Assembly (NCBI RefSeq): GCF_041595635.1
Contig: NZ_JBFHJW010000006.1
Location: 1-64,000 of the forward strand
Reading direction: 5' to 3'
From: Labilibaculum sp041595635
Lineage (GTDB): Bacteria > Bacteroidota > Bacteroidia > Bacteroidales > Marinifilaceae
Length of the DNA: 64,000 nt
The notes beneath the pieces are model-generated. The model had not been told where the DNA came from. It did not search any database and saw only the letters and a program-made list of their open reading frames with translations. Shown in pieces: positions 61,742 through 64,000 of the stretch (position 1 is the stretch's first letter; each line of letters opens with the position of its first letter). The translations under genes were made by a program, and so were the position numbers.

Positions 61742-62239
61742 CTAATCGATGCCTACAACAGTACTGCGGCGTTCCAACAAAGCTACATCACGCCATTTGC
61801 CTTCCATTTTGCCAATGCGCTTCTTAATTCCGATTGTGCTAAATCCATGTTTGTGGTGCAAGTTAATACTTCCCGTATTCTCTGGAAAAACTCCCGATTG
61901 TAAGGTCCAAATCCCTTTCTCCTCCGATTCTTTAATTATGGCATCCATCATTTTATGGCCAAGCCCTTTTCCTCTATAAGCAGAATCAACGTAAACACTC
62001 AACTCGGCAACACCCGCATAAACCGGTCTGCTAGAAATTGGCGATAAAGCCGCCCATACAACTATTTTACCATTAACTAAGCCCACTAATCTACAATGCT
62101 TACTGTGTGCCTTATTCCAGGAATCCCAGTCGGGAATCTCGTTTTGAAAGGTTGCATTTTTAGTGGCAATACCCATTTCGTAAATTCGTGCAACATCTGC
62201 CCAACTCTCTTTGGTCATTGGTTGAATGCTAAGATCCAT
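61742..62239 (-). CDS. GNAT-family N-acetyltransferase (phosphinothricin acetyltransferase-like)
   Basis: 165 residues. The N-terminus (MTKESWADVARIYEMGIATKNATF) and acetyl-CoA-binding block (VDSAYRGKGLGHKMMDAIIKE, PENTGSINLHHKHGF) match the PAT/bar-like branch of GNATs. Such enzymes acetylate amino-group-containing small molecules, including phosphinothricin or methionine sulfone. Single gene. Confidence 0.82.
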   Translation of the reverse strand: MDLSIQPMTKESWADVARIYEMGIATKNATFQNEIPDWDSWNKAHSKHCRLVGLVNGKIVVWAALSPISSRPVYAGVAELSVYVDSAYRGKGLGHKMMDAIIKESEEKGIWTLQSGVFPENTGSINLHHKHGFSTIGIKKRIGKMEGKWRDVALLERRSTVVGID

Positions 62240-62678
62240 AATTTTCTATCAGTTTAAAGTTCGCAATACCATTTGTACACTTGTCAGCATTTGGGAAAAA
62301 CCAACATGGCTTGTTTCTTCCCTTTGGCAAAGCACAAACAGCCTATTTCTTTAATTATGTGAATCTACAAAACGACAAAACTTAAACAAAAAAATTGGCA
62401 CCCTATTTTCTAAAAAACCATATTTAAAGAAACACCCCCTATTTTTACAATGTTTCTTGCATAAAAAGCTGTTTATGACTTGATAGAGTGTAAAATTAGA
62501 ATTATTAAACTTGGGTAGAATTCGGATTAGGAGATAATTGTAGGTCTCGAAAAATTGCGATCTTGTAGTTGTAAAGCTTGATTTGAGCTATTAATAAGTT
62601 TAAAATTAAAAAACGCTGCTGATCTTGATCAATCTTTTACTTTTAGCAAACCATTTTCCAGTAGCTAAAATAGTAAAC
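62240..62678. other. Intergenic region between GNAT and HD-domain genes
   Basis: About 440 AT-rich bases; no gene or clear repeat seen. Confidence 0.45.
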
Positions 62679-63167
62679 TTAGCCTTTGCGGTACATTGCC
62701 TGAATTAATGAAATACCTGTTTGAGTCTTAAAATATTTCTTTTGGATGCTCTCAATCGAGCGATCTGGCATTTTATCTTCATCAATATTAACTAAGAAAT
62801 CTGCTTCCACCAATATCTGAAAATCCAGTCCATCTATTTTCTGATAGGAATGATGATGCCCGATTAAATAACAGATTCTATGAAGATTTTCCCTTGTAAG
62901 ATTAATATCGGATAGTAAATCTATTGCAACAGCAGGACCCTCTTTTTCCTGATAAGGTCCACTTGTGTTATCGTATTTTTCTTCGGCATTCTTAATGCCA
63001 ATATCATGAAGAATCGCAGCCATGTCAAGGACTAATAATTCATTATCCGATAAATTCTCTCTGCGTGCAATACAACTTGCAAACCCATAAACTTTTAGCG
63101 CATGGTTTATTCTCCGAACATCTTTTCCGAAGTACTCAATCATCTTCTGTATTATTCTATCTGTCAT
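62679..63167 (-). CDS. HD-domain protein
   Basis: 162 residues. HD motifs: INHALKVYGFA (first His), AAILHDIGI (HD), GHHHS and EADFLVNID (late Asp). HD domains are metal-dependent phosphohydrolases. Similar to small stand-alone HD proteins of unknown substrate. A -7 element lies 42 bases before the start. Confidence 0.82.
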   Translation of the reverse strand: MTDRIIQKMIEYFGKDVRRINHALKVYGFASCIARRENLSDNELLVLDMAAILHDIGIKNAEEKYDNTSGPYQEKEGPAVAIDLLSDINLTRENLHRICYLIGHHHSYQKIDGLDFQILVEADFLVNIDEDKMPDRSIESIQKKYFKTQTGISLIQAMYRKG

Positions 63168-63499
63168 TCTACTTTACGGATATTGGTTTTTTTACTTATG
63201 GACAATGGCAAATATAAAGAATAGTAGCCGATTTTGTGGTGATTTCTTGTTTGGTTATGGAAAGATTCAAATGGGTTACAAAGCTCGATATTTCATTATT
63301 CAGATATAATTCAACAGCATGAATATTTTGTAATGAGGGATCTGATTTTAATTTTTTACTAAAAATTCATACTATTTATTTGACGCGAACACTAAGTTTA
63401 TCATGAAATTCTGCCTATTCCACAAGCAATTTCCATTTTTGCCAACTAATTTAGAAAAGTGGTAAAGCGCTTCTAAAAGATAAATCGGAATTTTGTCAG
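63168..63499. other. Intergenic region before the MFS gene
   Basis: About 330 bases between divergent genes with the -7 element for the HD gene; nothing else recognised. Confidence 0.4.
63209..63216 (-). promoter_or_regulatory. Bacteroidota -7 element for the HD-domain gene
   Basis: Reverse-strand TATATTTG, exact TAnnTTTG, upstream of the start at 63167. Confidence 0.5.
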
Positions 63500-64000
63500 A
63501 TGAATAAAATCTCAAACTTTGGAATTTTCACACTGCTATTTGTTAGCAGTTTAACCATTATGGTGGGCACAGTAATTGCACCATCGCTATCCGGAATTGT
63601 AAAAACAATAAATTTTGGCTTTTCGCCCAGTTGGCTAATTACTGTACCAGCCTTGGGTGTTGTGTTATTTGCCCCTTTAATTGGTCGCCTGCTAAACAAA
63701 TTAGGAAGCATTAAATTGTTGTGTTTCGGTCTTGTTTCCTATGGAATTTTAGGCTTATTGGGTGCATTTATTTCCAACGACTACCTATTAATTTTAGACC
63801 GTTTTCTGCTTGGAGCCGCAACGGTTACAATTCAGGTATCGGTAACCACTTATATAGTTGAAATTTTCACCAACGAAACCCGCTTAAAAATGATTGCCTG
63901 GCAAGGAATGGCCATTGAAATGGGTGGTGTAATTTTTCTGGCAATGGGTGGTATTTTAGGTCAAATGCATTGGCAATACCCTTTTTATATTTATTTGAGT
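63500..64000 (+). CDS. MFS transporter, N-terminal part (runs off window)
   Basis: About 167 residues from the ATG at 63500 without a stop before the window ends. N-terminal MNKISNFGIFTLLFVSSLTIM, PALGVVLFAPLIGRLLNKLGS (the MFS loop 2-3 motif A), LLILDRFLLGAATVTIQVSVT and WQGMAIEMGGVIFLAMGG fit the major facilitator superfamily. Substrate not determinable from this part. Confidence 0.82.
   Translation, partial: MNKISNFGIFTLLFVSSLTIMVGTVIAPSLSGIVKTINFGFSPSWLITVPALGVVLFAPLIGRLLNKLGSIKLLCFGLVSYGILGLLGAFISNDYLLILDRFLLGAATVTIQVSVTTYIVEIFTNETRLKMIAWQGMAIEMGGVIFLAMGGILGQMHWQYPFYIYLS

Overview
The window is AT-rich chromosomal DNA from a member of the Bacteroidota, most likely a marine or sediment, anaerobic or facultatively anaerobic relative of the Marinilabiliales/Marinifilaceae (inference from gene content; no taxonomic marker gene is present). 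Supporting signs are a type IX secretion (T9SS) C-terminal tail, two carboxypeptidase-regulatory-domain outer-membrane beta-barrel proteins, Bacteroidota -7 promoter elements of the form TAnnTTTG before many genes, A-rich rather than Shine-Dalgarno-rich start regions, DUF6913, DUF4269 and LytTR/LytS-type signalling genes. I see no phage, IS element, integron or CRISPR array.

Layout. 1-3.8 kb: the start of a MATE exporter, then a forward operon mscS / RimB-like protease / rimK / M14 deacylase. 4-5.3 kb: two overlapping AlkD-superfamily DNA repair genes. 5.7-8.3 kb: a secreted T9SS glycosidase-like protein. 8.4-16.3 kb (reverse): an outer-membrane beta-barrel receptor, a LytTR regulator/LytS kinase pair with two LiaI/LiaF-like membrane proteins, and a triple-PAS histidine kinase. 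16.6-22.1 kb (forward): ligA, a DnaQ-like exonuclease, a DUF6913 protein, then LpoB-like and COG3014 lipoproteins. 22.1-26.7 kb: an H-NOX-like protein, an esterase-TPR protein, a YceI protein, tRNA-Arg(ACG) and a GT4 glycosyltransferase.

26.8-34.5 kb (reverse) is a cobalamin riboswitch-controlled operon in which five polypeptides carry nine anaerobic corrin-ring activities: CbiL, CbiH-CbiC, CbiE-CbiT, CbiG-CbiF and CbiJ-CbiD. It runs from precorrin-2/cobalt-precorrin-2 to cobyrinate. The chelatase, amidation and nucleotide-loop genes are not here.

34.8-39 kb holds an acyl-CoA ligase, a TPR histidine kinase and a small DUF5808-like protein. 39.3-45.1 kb (reverse) is the most unusual locus: a compact operon dsrE2 / tusA / mvhD-like / qmoA-like / hdrA(qmoB)-like / small winged-helix protein / qmoC-like. 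It couples sulfur-carrier proteins to a heterodisulfide-reductase-type flavin/FeS assembly with a membrane cytochrome b subunit. No dissimilatory sulfate reduction genes (sat, aprAB, dsrAB) are in the window. A divergent Crp/Fnr-family regulator and a CRP-type TGTGA palindrome lie in the shared intergenic region. I infer a redox conduit between protein-bound sulfane sulfur and the quinone pool under Crp-type control.

46.4-64 kb is mixed housekeeping and accessory sequence: RarD-like transporter, outer-membrane transporter-like protein, DUF2007, single-domain response regulator, exported MsrB, MarC, TauE/SafE permease, a second outer-membrane receptor, patatin and PlsC acyltransferase, SIMPL protein, DUF819 permease, a largely empty 1 kb gap, DUF2200, a small membrane protein, a tandem pair of DUF4269 nucleotidyltransferase-like genes, a GNAT, an HD-domain protein and the start of an MFS transporter. 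Strong hairpin terminators separate most transcription units.
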